Shown: piece after piece, positions 7,331-15,382 of the stretch | Layout of the letters: every line of letters begins with the position of its first letter | How positions within the stretch are numbered: the stretch's first letter is position 1 | Assembly: GCA_021786265.1 (NCBI GenBank) | Contig: JAJYNP010000273.1 | Span: 24,814-88,813 of the forward strand | Direction: 5' to 3' | DNA length: 64,000 nt | From: Chloroflexota bacterium | GTDB lineage: Bacteria > Chloroflexota > Limnocylindria > Limnocylindrales > CSP1-4 | Translations under genes and position numbers: made by a program | Notes under the pieces: generated by a model | Seen by the model: the letters and a program-made list of their open reading frames with translations, nothing else | What the model was told of the DNA's origin: nothing | Databases searched by the model: none

Positions 7331-9220
7331 ATGGCCAGCACACCATCCATCCAGTTCGGCGGCGTGGTTTCCGGCCTGAACACCGCGAGCATCATCAGCG
7401 CCCTGATGCAGGTGGAACAGCAGCCGCTGACGCAGCTCCAGAACCAGGCCACGCAGCTGCAGTCCGAGCAGGCCGCATACACCACGGTGCAGTCGGCGAT
7501 CAGCGACCTGTTGAGCAAGGTCCAGGCGTTCACGACCTCCGGCGTCGGGGCCGCCAGAACCGGCACTTCGTCGAACCCGGCGGTCCTCAGCGCGACGGTC
7601 GCCAACGGCACGGTTGCCGGGCAGTACGCGATCGACGTCACGCAGCTTGCCACGGCGACCATCGCGCGTTCCATGTCGGCGCTTGGCACGCCGATCACGC
7701 AGGCCATCGCGGACGGGACGCAGAGCATCGCCAGCCTGAACCTGCCCGGAACCGTCACCGCCGGTCAGTTCTCGGTGGTGGTGGACGGCCAGGTCGCCTC
7801 GGTCACCGTCGATCCCACCCAGAACCTCGGGTCGGTGCTCACGGGGATCGGGAACGCCATCACCTCACTCATGCAGGCGGCGGGCGACACCGGTGCCACC
7901 GCCACGGCGAGCGTCGTCAACAACCAGCTCCAGATCGCGATCAGCGGGGCCACCAGCACGCACGCGATCAGCTTCGGCAGCGGCAGCGACACGAGCAATG
8001 CCGCTGCGATCCTGGGCCTCTCGACACTCTCCGCCAATGCGCTGGATCCCACGCTCACCGGCACCAGCCTGCTCGGCGTCTCGCAGACCACGCCGCCCCT
8101 GGACCAGGCCTCGATCGCGGCCCTGCCGACGACGCCCATGACCGGCACCCTCACCATCAACGGTGTGGCGATCTCGTATGACACGTCGTCCGATTCGTTG
8201 AGCAGCCTGGCCGACAAGATCAACAGCGCCGGGGCGGGCGTGGTCGCCTCGCTCGACCGGACCAACGATCGGCTGGTGCTGGCGAGCCTCTCGACCGGGC
8301 CCACGGCCATCTCGATCGGCGACTCGAACGGGACGAGCGGCCTGGCCCAGGCGCTCGGGCTGGCGCCGGGCACGGCGAACGCCCAGACGATCGGCCAGGC
8401 CTCGCAGCTGACGGTGGACGGCCAGCCCATCAGCAGTGCCAGCAACACGGTCACCAACGCGGTCAACGGCGTCACCCTCAGCCTGACCGGCACGGGGAGC
8501 ACGACGCTCAGCGTGGGCGTGGACTCGGGCACGATCACCGGCGCCATCAACGCGTTCATCAGCAGCTTCAACGCCCTGACCGGCAGCCTCAACACGCTGA
8601 CCGGGGTGACGCCGGGTACCCCCGGCCAGGCAGGCACCGAGGGACCGCTCGCCAACGACTACCAGACGTCGTCGCTGGCCCTGACCCTCAACGGGCTGCT
8701 CTCGGAAACCGTGGCCGGGCTCCCGGCCGGGCTCAACTCGCTCGCCTCGATCGGCATCACGACCGGCGCGCCCGGCCAGCCGGTCGGGTCGACCTATCAG
8801 CTGTCGCTCGACCAGACCACGCTGCAGCAGGCGTTGACCACGAACCCGCAGGGCGTGGCGCAGCTCCTCGACAGCGCGACGGGCGCGCTCCAGCCGCTGC
8901 TCGCCAGGCTTCAGTCCGTGACGGATCCGGCCACTGGCTACTTCGCCGTGACGCAGCAGGACATCACCCAGCAGCTCAGCGACATCCAGCAGCAGGAGGC
9001 CGACCAGCAGGAGCAGGACGCCCTGTACCAGCAGATGCTCGAGACGAAGTACGCGAACATGGAGGCGCTGCTCGCCCAGCTGCAGACCGAGTCTCAGTCG
9101 CTGACGGGGATGGTGGCCGCCTTCTCCAGCACCGGCTCGTCGTCGAGCGGCTCCGGCTCGAGCTCGTCGGGCAGCTCTGGCGCTTCGACCACGTCTGGCA
9201 CATCGTCGACCGGGGCATGA
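7331..9220 (+). CDS. fliD: Flagellar filament capping protein FliD (HAP2)
   Basis: A 629-residue FliD. The N-terminal domain begins IQFGGVVSGLNTASIISALM and continues with the coiled coil LTQLQNQATQLQSEQ; the C-terminal domain carries the paired helix rich in Gln (SDIQQQEADQQEQDALYQQ). It forms the pentameric or hexameric cap under which flagellin folds. The last 35 or so residues are a Ser/Gly/Thr tail beyond the usual end. GGAGG lies at 7316-7320, about 10 bases before the start. It closes the filament operon and faces the chemotaxis operon convergently. Confidence 0.93.
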   Translation: MASTPSIQFGGVVSGLNTASIISALMQVEQQPLTQLQNQATQLQSEQAAYTTVQSAISDLLSKVQAFTTSGVGAARTGTSSNPAVLSATVANGTVAGQYAIDVTQLATATIARSMSALGTPITQAIADGTQSIASLNLPGTVTAGQFSVVVDGQVASVTVDPTQNLGSVLTGIGNAITSLMQAAGDTGATATASVVNNQLQIAISGATSTHAISFGSGSDTSNAAAILGLSTLSANALDPTLTGTSLLGVSQTTPPLDQASIAALPTTPMTGTLTINGVAISYDTSSDSLSSLADKINSAGAGVVASLDRTNDRLVLASLSTGPTAISIGDSNGTSGLAQALGLAPGTANAQTIGQASQLTVDGQPISSASNTVTNAVNGVTLSLTGTGSTTLSVGVDSGTITGAINAFISSFNALTGSLNTLTGVTPGTPGQAGTEGPLANDYQTSSLALTLNGLLSETVAGLPAGLNSLASIGITTGAPGQPVGSTYQLSLDQTTLQQALTTNPQGVAQLLDSATGALQPLLARLQSVTDPATGYFAVTQQDITQQLSDIQQQEADQQEQDALYQQMLETKYANMEALLAQLQTESQSLTGMVAAFSSTGSSSSGSGSSSSGSSGASTTSGTSSTGA

Positions 9221-9257
9221 GTCCAACGAGCGTCACACCAGGGGGGCGACCCGGCGG

Positions 9258-9297
9258 CTGACGCGACCGCGGAGGAACCGCAGGTGTGCGGCGTCAG
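9258..9297. terminator. Possible bidirectional terminator between fliD and the receiver gene
   Basis: CTGACGC at 9258-9264 pairs exactly with GCGTCAG at 9291-9297, and the loop contains further GC-rich pairing. It lies between convergent genes and overlaps the stop codon of the minus-strand gene. There is no T-run, so confidence is low. Confidence 0.3.
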
Positions 9298-9749
9298 GAG
9301 ACGGCCTTGGCCACCTCGTCGATGCCTGCCTGCCACTGCTCAGCCAGCGCCAGGACCGTCTCGCGCAGCGCGGCCAGGCGGAACGGCTTGGCGATCACGC
9401 GGTCCGGACGCGCCGCTTCCAGCCGTGCTCGGTCCGGCAGCTGGTCGGTCAGCAGGAGTATCCGGAGCGGCTGCGGTGCGAGGCGCTCGCGCAGCTGGAT
9501 CGCCAGCTCATATCCGTCGAGATCCGGCAGGCCAACGTCGACGATCGCCACCGCCGGCCGCTCGCGTGCCGCGACTGCGAGGGCCGCCACGGCCCCGGCC
9601 GCGCCCAACAAGCGGAGGCGTCGCCGCGGCAGCACCTGTTCGAGCATGCGCAGGACGTACGCATCGTCGTCGACGACGAGCACGGGCACCGACGGCCGGC
9701 GCCCGCAGACGGCGCGCCGCACAGGACGGCTGGCGGGCTGGGTCGGCAC
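9294..9749 (-). CDS. Stand-alone response-regulator receiver protein
   Basis: A 151-residue CheY-like protein with one receiver domain from about residue 22. Acidic pocket VVDDD (27-29), phospho-acceptor D71 in AIVDVGLPDLDG and the lysine in VIAKPF are all present; there is no output domain. The start is GTG without a strong ribosome site. It is the last gene of the minus-strand chemotaxis cluster, so it may act as a second CheY or as a phosphate sink for CheA, but its kinase is not shown by the sequence. Confidence 0.8.
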   Translation of the reverse strand: MPTQPASRPVRRAVCGRRPSVPVLVVDDDAYVLRMLEQVLPRRRLRLLGAAGAVAALAVAARERPAVAIVDVGLPDLDGYELAIQLRERLAPQPLRILLLTDQLPDRARLEAARPDRVIAKPFRLAALRETVLALAEQWQAGIDEVAKAVS

Positions 9750-9886
9750 AGTTCGACACTATGCGCGATACGGCCGCCGACGGCCAAGGGCCAGATGCCA
9801 TCCCGGGGCACCATCCTGAAAGGTCGGGCCGTGTGCCGGTCATTCGGGATCAATGGCTCTTGACCGGGGCTGCCGTGTCCCCGGGC

Positions 9887-10348
9887 TCAGGACGAGCGGA
9901 ACGCGACGTGCACTCGGATGTCACCGGCGCAGGATTGGACCTCGACCACCAGGCGCTGCAGGTCCAGCGAGGAGATGGACGCCCCGGCACCCAGCAGCAT
10001 CAGGGGCGGCGTGATCGTGGCCTCCTGGCCCAGCGTCGAAAGGGTCGTGGACGCGGTGCCCGCGATGACGTTCGCCAGTTCCGCGATGCCGCTCTGGGCA
10101 AGCTCATCGAAGTCCGCCACCGGCTGGCCCAGCATCCGCGAGACCAGGGCCAGCGCAGTGTCCCGCGACATCGAGAGGTACATCGAGCCCCGCACGGACC
10201 CGCTGATTCCCACCACTGCGGTGACGTCCTCGGTGGTGCACGGATTGCCCTCGACCCGTAGTGACCCGCGTGCCGCGGCGGCGTTGGTCTCCTGCGCGAT
10301 GATCTGGGCGGCGGCATCGAAGAACGGGTTGACCAGCTGCACCTTCAT
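9887..10348 (-). CDS. cheX: Chemotaxis phosphatase CheX
   Basis: A 153-residue protein of the CheC/CheX phosphatase fold: NPFFDAAAQII at the start, the GSMYLSM strand, and the active-site helix ELAQSGIAELANVIAG with the family E-x2-N arrangement. Having one such helix fits CheX rather than CheC. It dephosphorylates CheY-P to reset the motor signal. The start overlaps the cheR stop (ATGA), so it is co-translated with cheR. Confidence 0.85.
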   Translation of the reverse strand: MKVQLVNPFFDAAAQIIAQETNAAAARGSLRVEGNPCTTEDVTAVVGISGSVRGSMYLSMSRDTALALVSRMLGQPVADFDELAQSGIAELANVIAGTASTTLSTLGQEATITPPLMLLGAGASISSLDLQRLVVEVQSCAGDIRVHVAFRSS

Positions 10349-11175
10349 GCCAGCGTCCGTTCGTAGAACGAGGGACCCAGGGCGCGCAGCCCGAACCGAA
10401 CGGGATCGCCGATCGTCTCGGTGGCCCCGATGAACAGCACGCCCCCGGGACGCAGCGACGCGGCGAGCCGACCGAAGAGGTCCGTCTTGGCCGACTCCGT
10501 GAAGTAGATCACGGTGTTGCGGCAGATCGTCAGGTCGCAGCCCTTCTCGGCCGGGTCCCGCAGCAGGTCGTGCCGGCGGAAACGCGCGCGCACGCGCAGC
10601 TCGGGGCGCACTTCCCAGTCCGGTCCGCTCTGCACGAAGCAGCGCGCGCGGCGGGCCGCAGAAACGCCGATCATCTGGGCCTCGCTGTAGCGGCCGGCGC
10701 GGGCGCGCTCGAGCGCCGTTGGATCGATGTCGGTGGCGAGCAGGTCGAGCAGGACGCCGGGTGCCGACTCCTGCATGAGCATGACCAGCGAGTACGGTTC
10801 ACAGCCGATGGAACAGCCGGCGCTCCAGGCTCGCAGGCGCAGGCGGCCGCGCAGGAGCGACGTGAGCACGTGATCCCGCAGGAAGTCCCACGCCTCCGGG
10901 TTCCGAAAGAACTCGCTCACGTTGATCGTCAGCATGTCCCGGAAGCGGTCGCGGAAGGCCGGCTCCCGCCGCGCCCGCGTGGTCAGCGCCGCCCAACCGT
11001 CCAGTCCGTTGGCGCGCGCAAACGCGTGCACTCGGCGCCAGACCTGCTCAGGCTTGTACTGGGCGAGATCCAGGTCCAGCAGGGCGCGCACCTCCGCGGC
11101 CAGTCGCGCGTACGCGGTCGGATCCAGCTCGGGCATGGATGCCTGGACGAACGGCGTGCCAGACGCTGCGACCAT
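10345..11175 (-). CDS. cheR: Chemotaxis protein methyltransferase CheR
   Basis: A 276-residue CheR. The N-terminal helical domain runs to about 80 and includes [18 protein letters not shown]; the SAM-dependent methyltransferase domain has [13 protein letters not shown] (normally CSTGEEPYSL), the [11 protein letters not shown] acidic loop and the RNTVIYF motif. It methylates glutamates of chemoreceptors such as the one at 34.6-36.7 kb. No pentapeptide-binding extension is present. The gap to cheW is 3 bases and the stop overlaps the cheX start. Confidence 0.92.
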   Translation of the reverse strand: MVAASGTPFVQASMPELDPTAYARLAAEVRALLDLDLAQYKPEQVWRRVHAFARANGLDGWAALTTRARREPAFRDRFRDMLTINVSEFFRNPEAWDFLRDHVLTSLLRGRLRLRAWSAGCSIGCEPYSLVMLMQESAPGVLLDLLATDIDPTALERARAGRYSEAQMIGVSAARRARCFVQSGPDWEVRPELRVRARFRRHDLLRDPAEKGCDLTICRNTVIYFTESAKTDLFGRLAASLRPGGVLFIGATETIGDPVRFGLRALGPSFYERTLA

Positions 11176-11178
11176 GGC

Positions 11179-11736
11179 TCAGATGGCACCGACGAGGGCC
11201 GGCGACGCGACGGGGACGGGGGAGGTGGACGTGGAGACGTGCGGATCCGCGGTGTCCTCGGTCGCGTCGGAGGGGCGCGCGACTTCGTGGGTCGCGTCGT
11301 GCAGGCCGTCATCGACCAGCAGCCCCTCCAGGGCCAGGAGGATGACCAGCCGCCCGTCGAGCTTCGCGATCCCGCGCAGCGCCGCCGTGTCGTCGCCGAC
11401 CACGGTCTCGGCCGGTTCGATCGCGTCCGCCGGCACCGTGAGCACCTCGCTGACCGCATCGACGATGAGGCCCATGCGCGTGCCGCCGGTGTCGGCCACC
11501 ACGATGCGGCTCGCCCGGGTCGGCGCCGCACGCTCCATGTCGAAGCGCGTGCGCAGGTCGACCACCGGGATGATTCGCCCCCGCAGGTTGATGATGCCCT
11601 CCATGGCGGGTGGCGCCCCCGGCACGCTGGTGATCGCCTGGTGGCGGATGATCTCGTGGACCTTCCCGATCTCGAGTCCGTAGCGCTCCTCACCCAACTG
11701 GCACACGACGATCTGCAGGTCGCTGGTCGCGTTCAT
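11179..11736 (-). CDS. cheW: Chemotaxis coupling protein CheW
   Basis: About 185 residues from ATG 11736, with GGAGA about 8 bases upstream; a longer start at 11805 adds unconserved residues. It is a single CheW domain: QIVVCQLGEERYGLEIGKV, then the receptor-binding IINLRGRIIPVVDLRTRF and GLIVDAVSEVL. It bridges receptors and CheA in the signalling array. The C-terminal 35 residues after the fold (Asp/Ala/Pro-rich) are extra and look disordered. Confidence 0.92.
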   Translation of the reverse strand: MNATSDLQIVVCQLGEERYGLEIGKVHEIIRHQAITSVPGAPPAMEGIINLRGRIIPVVDLRTRFDMERAAPTRASRIVVADTGGTRMGLIVDAVSEVLTVPADAIEPAETVVGDDTAALRGIAKLDGRLVILLALEGLLVDDGLHDATHEVARPSDATEDTADPHVSTSTSPVPVASPALVGAI

Positions 11737-11896
11737 GGTCGTTCGGTCTCCGCGTCCTTGGTATCCCATGGGGCTGCGCGCCTCCGGCCGGCGCGGCGGC
11801 GCCATTGCGCCTCCTGCGTGAGGTGTCGGCCGGAGCCCGCGTGGCCTGAAGGCGCGGACCGTGGCTGCCGGTGTCCGCCCGCGCTCCCCAGCCGGG

Positions 11897-12487
11897 TCAC
11901 GCGTCGGAGAGGCGCACCCAATCGACCTGCCGGATGGAGGCGATCAGGTGGCGGTTGATGAGCGCCACGTCCCTGGCGGGGTTCGACACGCGATGGCCGC
12001 GCCAGTGCACCAGCGGTTCGGTGAGCGGCACGAACAGGGCCGGCAGCCGGTGGTGGACCATCTCGGGCGCCTGGCCCGGGAACAGGTGCAGGACGCCGAG
12101 GACCCGGAATTCGCCGCCCACGGCCTCGACCCGGTAACGCACCTTGTGCACGCGCCGCGCGGCGCTGCGCTCCGCCACCGGCTCGGGCAGATCCGCCAGC
12201 AGCAGCAGGTCGAACTCGAAGGGGTCGATGTACCGGGTCCCGCCGACGGACAGCGGCGAGCTCCCGGTGGTCGGGTCGAAGGCGCGGACGTCCTCCACCA
12301 GGACCGGCTCGCGCCGGTTCAGAATGTCGGACGGCCGGTCCCAGCCCCGGACGAAGGCGATGAGGCTGCCGGTCTCGGTCCAGCCACGGATGGCGTGCGT
12401 GGGAGCGCCGAACCCCTGGCCGGTGCCCGGTCCGGGGACCGGCCCAGGGGTGCCAGAGTGTGCCGTGTTCCGCGACCACAGGTGCAT
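11897..12487 (-). CDS. Hypothetical protein in the chemotaxis operon
   Basis: A 196-residue protein without a motif I can name. Residues 1-30 are Gly/Pro-rich; the rest alternates strands and helices and ends with NRHLIASIRQVDWVRLSD, a pattern seen in small beta-rich domains of unknown function. No signal peptide or membrane segment. It lies between cheB and cheW on the same strand with gaps of 173 and 160 bases, so it probably belongs to the operon, and its codon use matches its neighbours. Role unknown. Confidence 0.55.
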   Translation of the reverse strand: MHLWSRNTAHSGTPGPVPGPGTGQGFGAPTHAIRGWTETGSLIAFVRGWDRPSDILNRREPVLVEDVRAFDPTTGSSPLSVGGTRYIDPFEFDLLLLADLPEPVAERSAARRVHKVRYRVEAVGGEFRVLGVLHLFPGQAPEMVHHRLPALFVPLTEPLVHWRGHRVSNPARDVALINRHLIASIRQVDWVRLSDA

Positions 12488-12660
12488 GGCCCGCTACTCT
12501 CCCTCGTCACGCTGCGCATCGGGCCGGCAGACCGTGCCGGGCTGCGCGGACCCGCCGGACCCGCCCGTCACCTGCGGCCACGTGCTCGCGTCCTCCGCAG
12601 CGTCGCGCGTGCGCACAGCACAGGCGAGTCCCCGTTCGGGGCCCCGGCACGGATGACCCA

Positions 12661-13857
12661 TTACCCGACTCGGGGTAGGGCCATGGCCGCACGCGCGACG
12701 CTGCGCTCGCCGTCGCCAGCCCAGGCATCGCCGGCCCCGCACCACCGAGCGATCGCGGCCGGGATCTCCGGCAGGGGCAGCACCTGCTCGGCCAGTCCCG
12801 CCGCGATCACGGCTCCCGGCATCCCGAACACGATCGACGTCCGCTCATCCTGTGCGTAGACCGTCCCGCGGTGCGCCCGCAACGCGCGCGCGCCCTCCCT
12901 GGCATCGGCGCCCATGCCGGTGAGGACCACGAGCAGCGCCCGCTCCCCCCAGATGGGGGCCAGCGCCTGCAGCGTCACGTCGGCCGCCGGACGCACGCCG
13001 TTGACCGGCGCGAGGGCTGCCAGCTCGACGCGGCCGCGGGGCGTGAGCAGGAGGTGGGTGCCGCCCGGCGCGACCAGGACCTGGTCCTCGGCCAGCACGT
13101 CGCCGACGGCCGCCTCCCGCACCGGCAAGCCGCTGAGCGTGTCCAGGCGCGCCGCCAGCGACGCGGTGAAATGGGGTGGCATGTGCTGCACGATCAGCAT
13201 GGCGGCGCCGAGCCGTCCGGGCAGCCCACCGACGAGCACCTGGAGCGCGCCGGGCCCGCCGGTGGATGACGCCACCACCACCAGCCGCCGCGCAGGCTCG
13301 ACCGCCGGCTGGTCGGGCCGACCGCTTGCGGCAGGCGGCTCGGTGCCCGGTCCGTCCGTCACGGGGCGGGGCCCGGGCGCAGCCGCCCCGCGCCACCCCG
13401 CCGCCGATGGGGCACGGCTTCGAGCTGCCAGCCGGTGCGCCAGGAACGCGGCCTCGGGGATGGCCGCCGCAGCCCGGATCCTGGCGACCAGGTCGTCGCG
13501 CACCCGCACCATGTCGACGGAGAGCGATCCGGACGGCTTGAGTACGAAGTCGACGGCGCCCGCGGCGAGGGCGTCGAGTGTGACCGCGGCACCGGCGGCG
13601 GTCAGGCTCGACAGCATGACGACGCGCGTGGGGCACTCCACCATCAGACGGCGCAGCATGCCCAGGCCGTCGAGGACTGGCATCTCGACATCGAGCGTGA
13701 TGACGTCGGGATGCAGGCGCATCGTCTCCCGGAGACCCGCCTCGCCGTCGCCCGCCGTTCCCACCACGACGATCCCGTCGGCCTCGCCGATCAGCCGCGC
13801 CACCGTGTGGCGCATGAACGGTGAGTCGTCGACCACGAGGACCCGGATCGCGGCCAT
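12661..13857 (-). CDS. cheB: Chemotaxis response regulator protein-glutamate methylesterase CheB
   Basis: A 398-residue CheB from ATG 13857, 14 bases after cheY; the frame stays open far upstream but the family starts at MAAIRVLVVDDSPFMRH. Receiver domain 1-125 with the acceptor Asp in ITLDVEMPVLDG; a Pro/Ala linker; then the methylesterase domain with SSTGGPGAL (catalytic Ser), IVQHMPPHFTASLAARL (His) and TGMGADAREGA (Asp). It removes methyl groups and deamidates receptors when phosphorylated by CheA, opposing CheR. Confidence 0.94.
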   Translation of the reverse strand: MAAIRVLVVDDSPFMRHTVARLIGEADGIVVVGTAGDGEAGLRETMRLHPDVITLDVEMPVLDGLGMLRRLMVECPTRVVMLSSLTAAGAAVTLDALAAGAVDFVLKPSGSLSVDMVRVRDDLVARIRAAAAIPEAAFLAHRLAARSRAPSAAGWRGAAAPGPRPVTDGPGTEPPAASGRPDQPAVEPARRLVVVASSTGGPGALQVLVGGLPGRLGAAMLIVQHMPPHFTASLAARLDTLSGLPVREAAVGDVLAEDQVLVAPGGTHLLLTPRGRVELAALAPVNGVRPAADVTLQALAPIWGERALLVVLTGMGADAREGARALRAHRGTVYAQDERTSIVFGMPGAVIAAGLAEQVLPLPEIPAAIARWCGAGDAWAGDGERSVARAAMALPRVG

Positions 13858-13871
13858 GCTGGCGCCGCCGG

Positions 13872-14231
13872 TCACTGGGCGAGCAGCCGATCGACGGCGG
13901 CCAGCACTCGGTCGGGCTGGAACGGCTTGACCACGAAGTCGCGCGCGCCGCGCTTGATCGCGTCGAGCACGATGGGCTGTTGTCCCATGGCGGTCAGCAT
14001 GGCCACGCGCGCGCCGGGATCGCGACGCCGGATCTCGTCGAGCGACTGGAGTCCGTCCATCTCGGGCATCGTGATGTCCATCAGGACGCAGTCCGGCTGC
14101 TCGCGCAGGTAGGCCTCCACCGCGACCTGACCGTTCTCGGCCTCGACCACGGTGTGCCCGGCCTCGGTCAGCACTCTGGCCGCCCGAATGCGCATGAACG
14201 CCGCGTCGTCGACCACCAGGATCTTGGCCAT
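13872..14231 (-). CDS. cheY: Chemotaxis response regulator CheY
   Basis: A 119-residue single receiver domain from ATG 14231 with GGAGAG about 7 bases upstream. ILVVDDAAFMR carries the acidic pair, VLMDITMPEMDG the phospho-acceptor Asp, and VVKPFQPDRVL the conserved Lys. Within cheA-C-D-Y-B it is the main CheY that carries the signal to the motor switch. CheC, CheD and CheX in the same operon point to the phosphatase-based adaptation known from Bacillus and Thermotoga rather than CheZ. Confidence 0.92.
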   Translation of the reverse strand: MAKILVVDDAAFMRIRAARVLTEAGHTVVEAENGQVAVEAYLREQPDCVLMDITMPEMDGLQSLDEIRRRDPGARVAMLTAMGQQPIVLDAIKRGARDFVVKPFQPDRVLAAVDRLLAQ

Positions 14232-14245
14232 CCGGTTTCTCTCCG

Positions 14246-14737
14246 TCAGAGTTCGCGGGAGCTGGACACGCTCCGGACGAGGAGTCGGCCGCTGCCCACG
14301 TGCAGTTGAACGGTGCGGCCCACCGCGCCGCCCAGCTCGCGAGCCGCGACGCGCAGGCCGGCGCGCTCCAGGGCCGCCAGCAGTGCCTCGCCGTTGCGGC
14401 GCCCGATGGCCAGCCCGGGACTGGTGGGCAACGTGGCCGCCCCGCCGACGACCTTGAAGACCGTGCGGGTGGACACCCCGCCGGTACGCTGGAAGGCCGC
14501 CAGAAACGTCTCGAAGCCACCCTCGACGTACTTCACCGGGCTGGCCGGGTCGACCGGCCCGCCCAGGGGCAGCATGAAGTGCGCCAGCCCGCCTAGCCGC
14601 GCGAACGGATCCCATGCGGCCAGTGCCACACAGGATCCCAGCCCGTAGGCGACGAGCGCCGCCGCCGGATCGTCGCTGACGGCGTATTCGCCGATCCCCG
14701 CGACCAGCACGCGTTCCTCGATCGCCGGAAGGGCCAT
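14246..14737 (-). CDS. cheD: Chemoreceptor glutamine deamidase CheD
   Basis: A 163-residue CheD. The catalytic Cys-His-Thr set is visible: YGLGSCVALAAWDP (Cys), GGLAHFMLP (His) and the later Thr-rich strand. It deamidates receptor glutamines and binds CheC, stimulating its phosphatase activity, which fits cheC being immediately upstream with no gap. Length and motif order are normal. Confidence 0.92.
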   Translation of the reverse strand: MALPAIEERVLVAGIGEYAVSDDPAAALVAYGLGSCVALAAWDPFARLGGLAHFMLPLGGPVDPASPVKYVEGGFETFLAAFQRTGGVSTRTVFKVVGGAATLPTSPGLAIGRRNGEALLAALERAGLRVAARELGGAVGRTVQLHVGSGRLLVRSVSSSREL

Positions 14738-15382
14738 TCAGACAACCTGGATCGCGGCCAGGAGGTGCCGGAGCGACTCGGGCCGCGGAAGCAGCAGCAG
14801 CGTGCCGTCGAACGTGTCGGCGCCCTCCACGAAGAGCGTGCGCGAGGCGAGCACCTCGTGCGACTCAGCGAGCAGATCGACGAGCACGGAGTCCAGGACG
14901 GCCCCCGCGAATTCCGTGACGAGCACCGGCACGCTGGGATGAACCGGCACGCCCATGCGGTCCCCCACGGCATTCAGGGCCGCCGCGATGGTCACGTTGC
15001 CCAGCTCGAGCAGGGCCGATTGTGCGAGCGCATCGAGCTCGGCGAACGCGTCGGCGCCGCGAGGCTCGGGCGACCGGGCCAGGCTGGCGAGCAGCCGGGC
15101 CGCCAGGCGGAGCGCCCCGCTGATCGGCAGCACCAGCAACGCGTGACCGCTGATCCCGCCGCTGACGCTGACGTACACCGCGACCACCGGGGCGTCGGGG
15201 CCACCGGCCAGGGCGATGGCTTCGCCGGGCGTGCAGCGTCGGAATTCGGGGGCGGAGATGGCGACCGCCCGGCCGCTCATCTCGAACATCGCGTCTCCGG
15301 CCTGACGCAGCGCGCGCCGGAACAGCGCGGCCAGGATGGCCTCGTCCCGCAGGTTCAGCGTGGTCGGCGAGATGGCGTTCAT
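14738..15382 (-). CDS. cheC: CheY-P phosphatase CheC
   Basis: About 214 residues from ATG 15382, whose ATGA overlaps the cheA stop; an alternative start is 9 bases upstream. It is a CheC-type fold with two pseudo-symmetric halves: an N-terminal helix LRDEAILAALFRRALRQAG, then the active-site-like helix ELDALAQSALLELGNVTIAA with its E-x2-N. The second expected E-x2-N helix is much less clear, so it may have only one active site. It should form a complex with CheD. Confidence 0.87.
   Translation of the reverse strand: MNAISPTTLNLRDEAILAALFRRALRQAGDAMFEMSGRAVAISAPEFRRCTPGEAIALAGGPDAPVVAVYVSVSGGISGHALLVLPISGALRLAARLLASLARSPEPRGADAFAELDALAQSALLELGNVTIAAALNAVGDRMGVPVHPSVPVLVTEFAGAVLDSVLVDLLAESHEVLASRTLFVEGADTFDGTLLLLPRPESLRHLLAAIQVV

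Noticed and set aside
13858..14520. cheB reading frame extended upstream over cheY and cheD
   Set aside because: The frame is open by chance; the CheB receiver domain starts at 13857 and cheY and cheD are clear in other frames.
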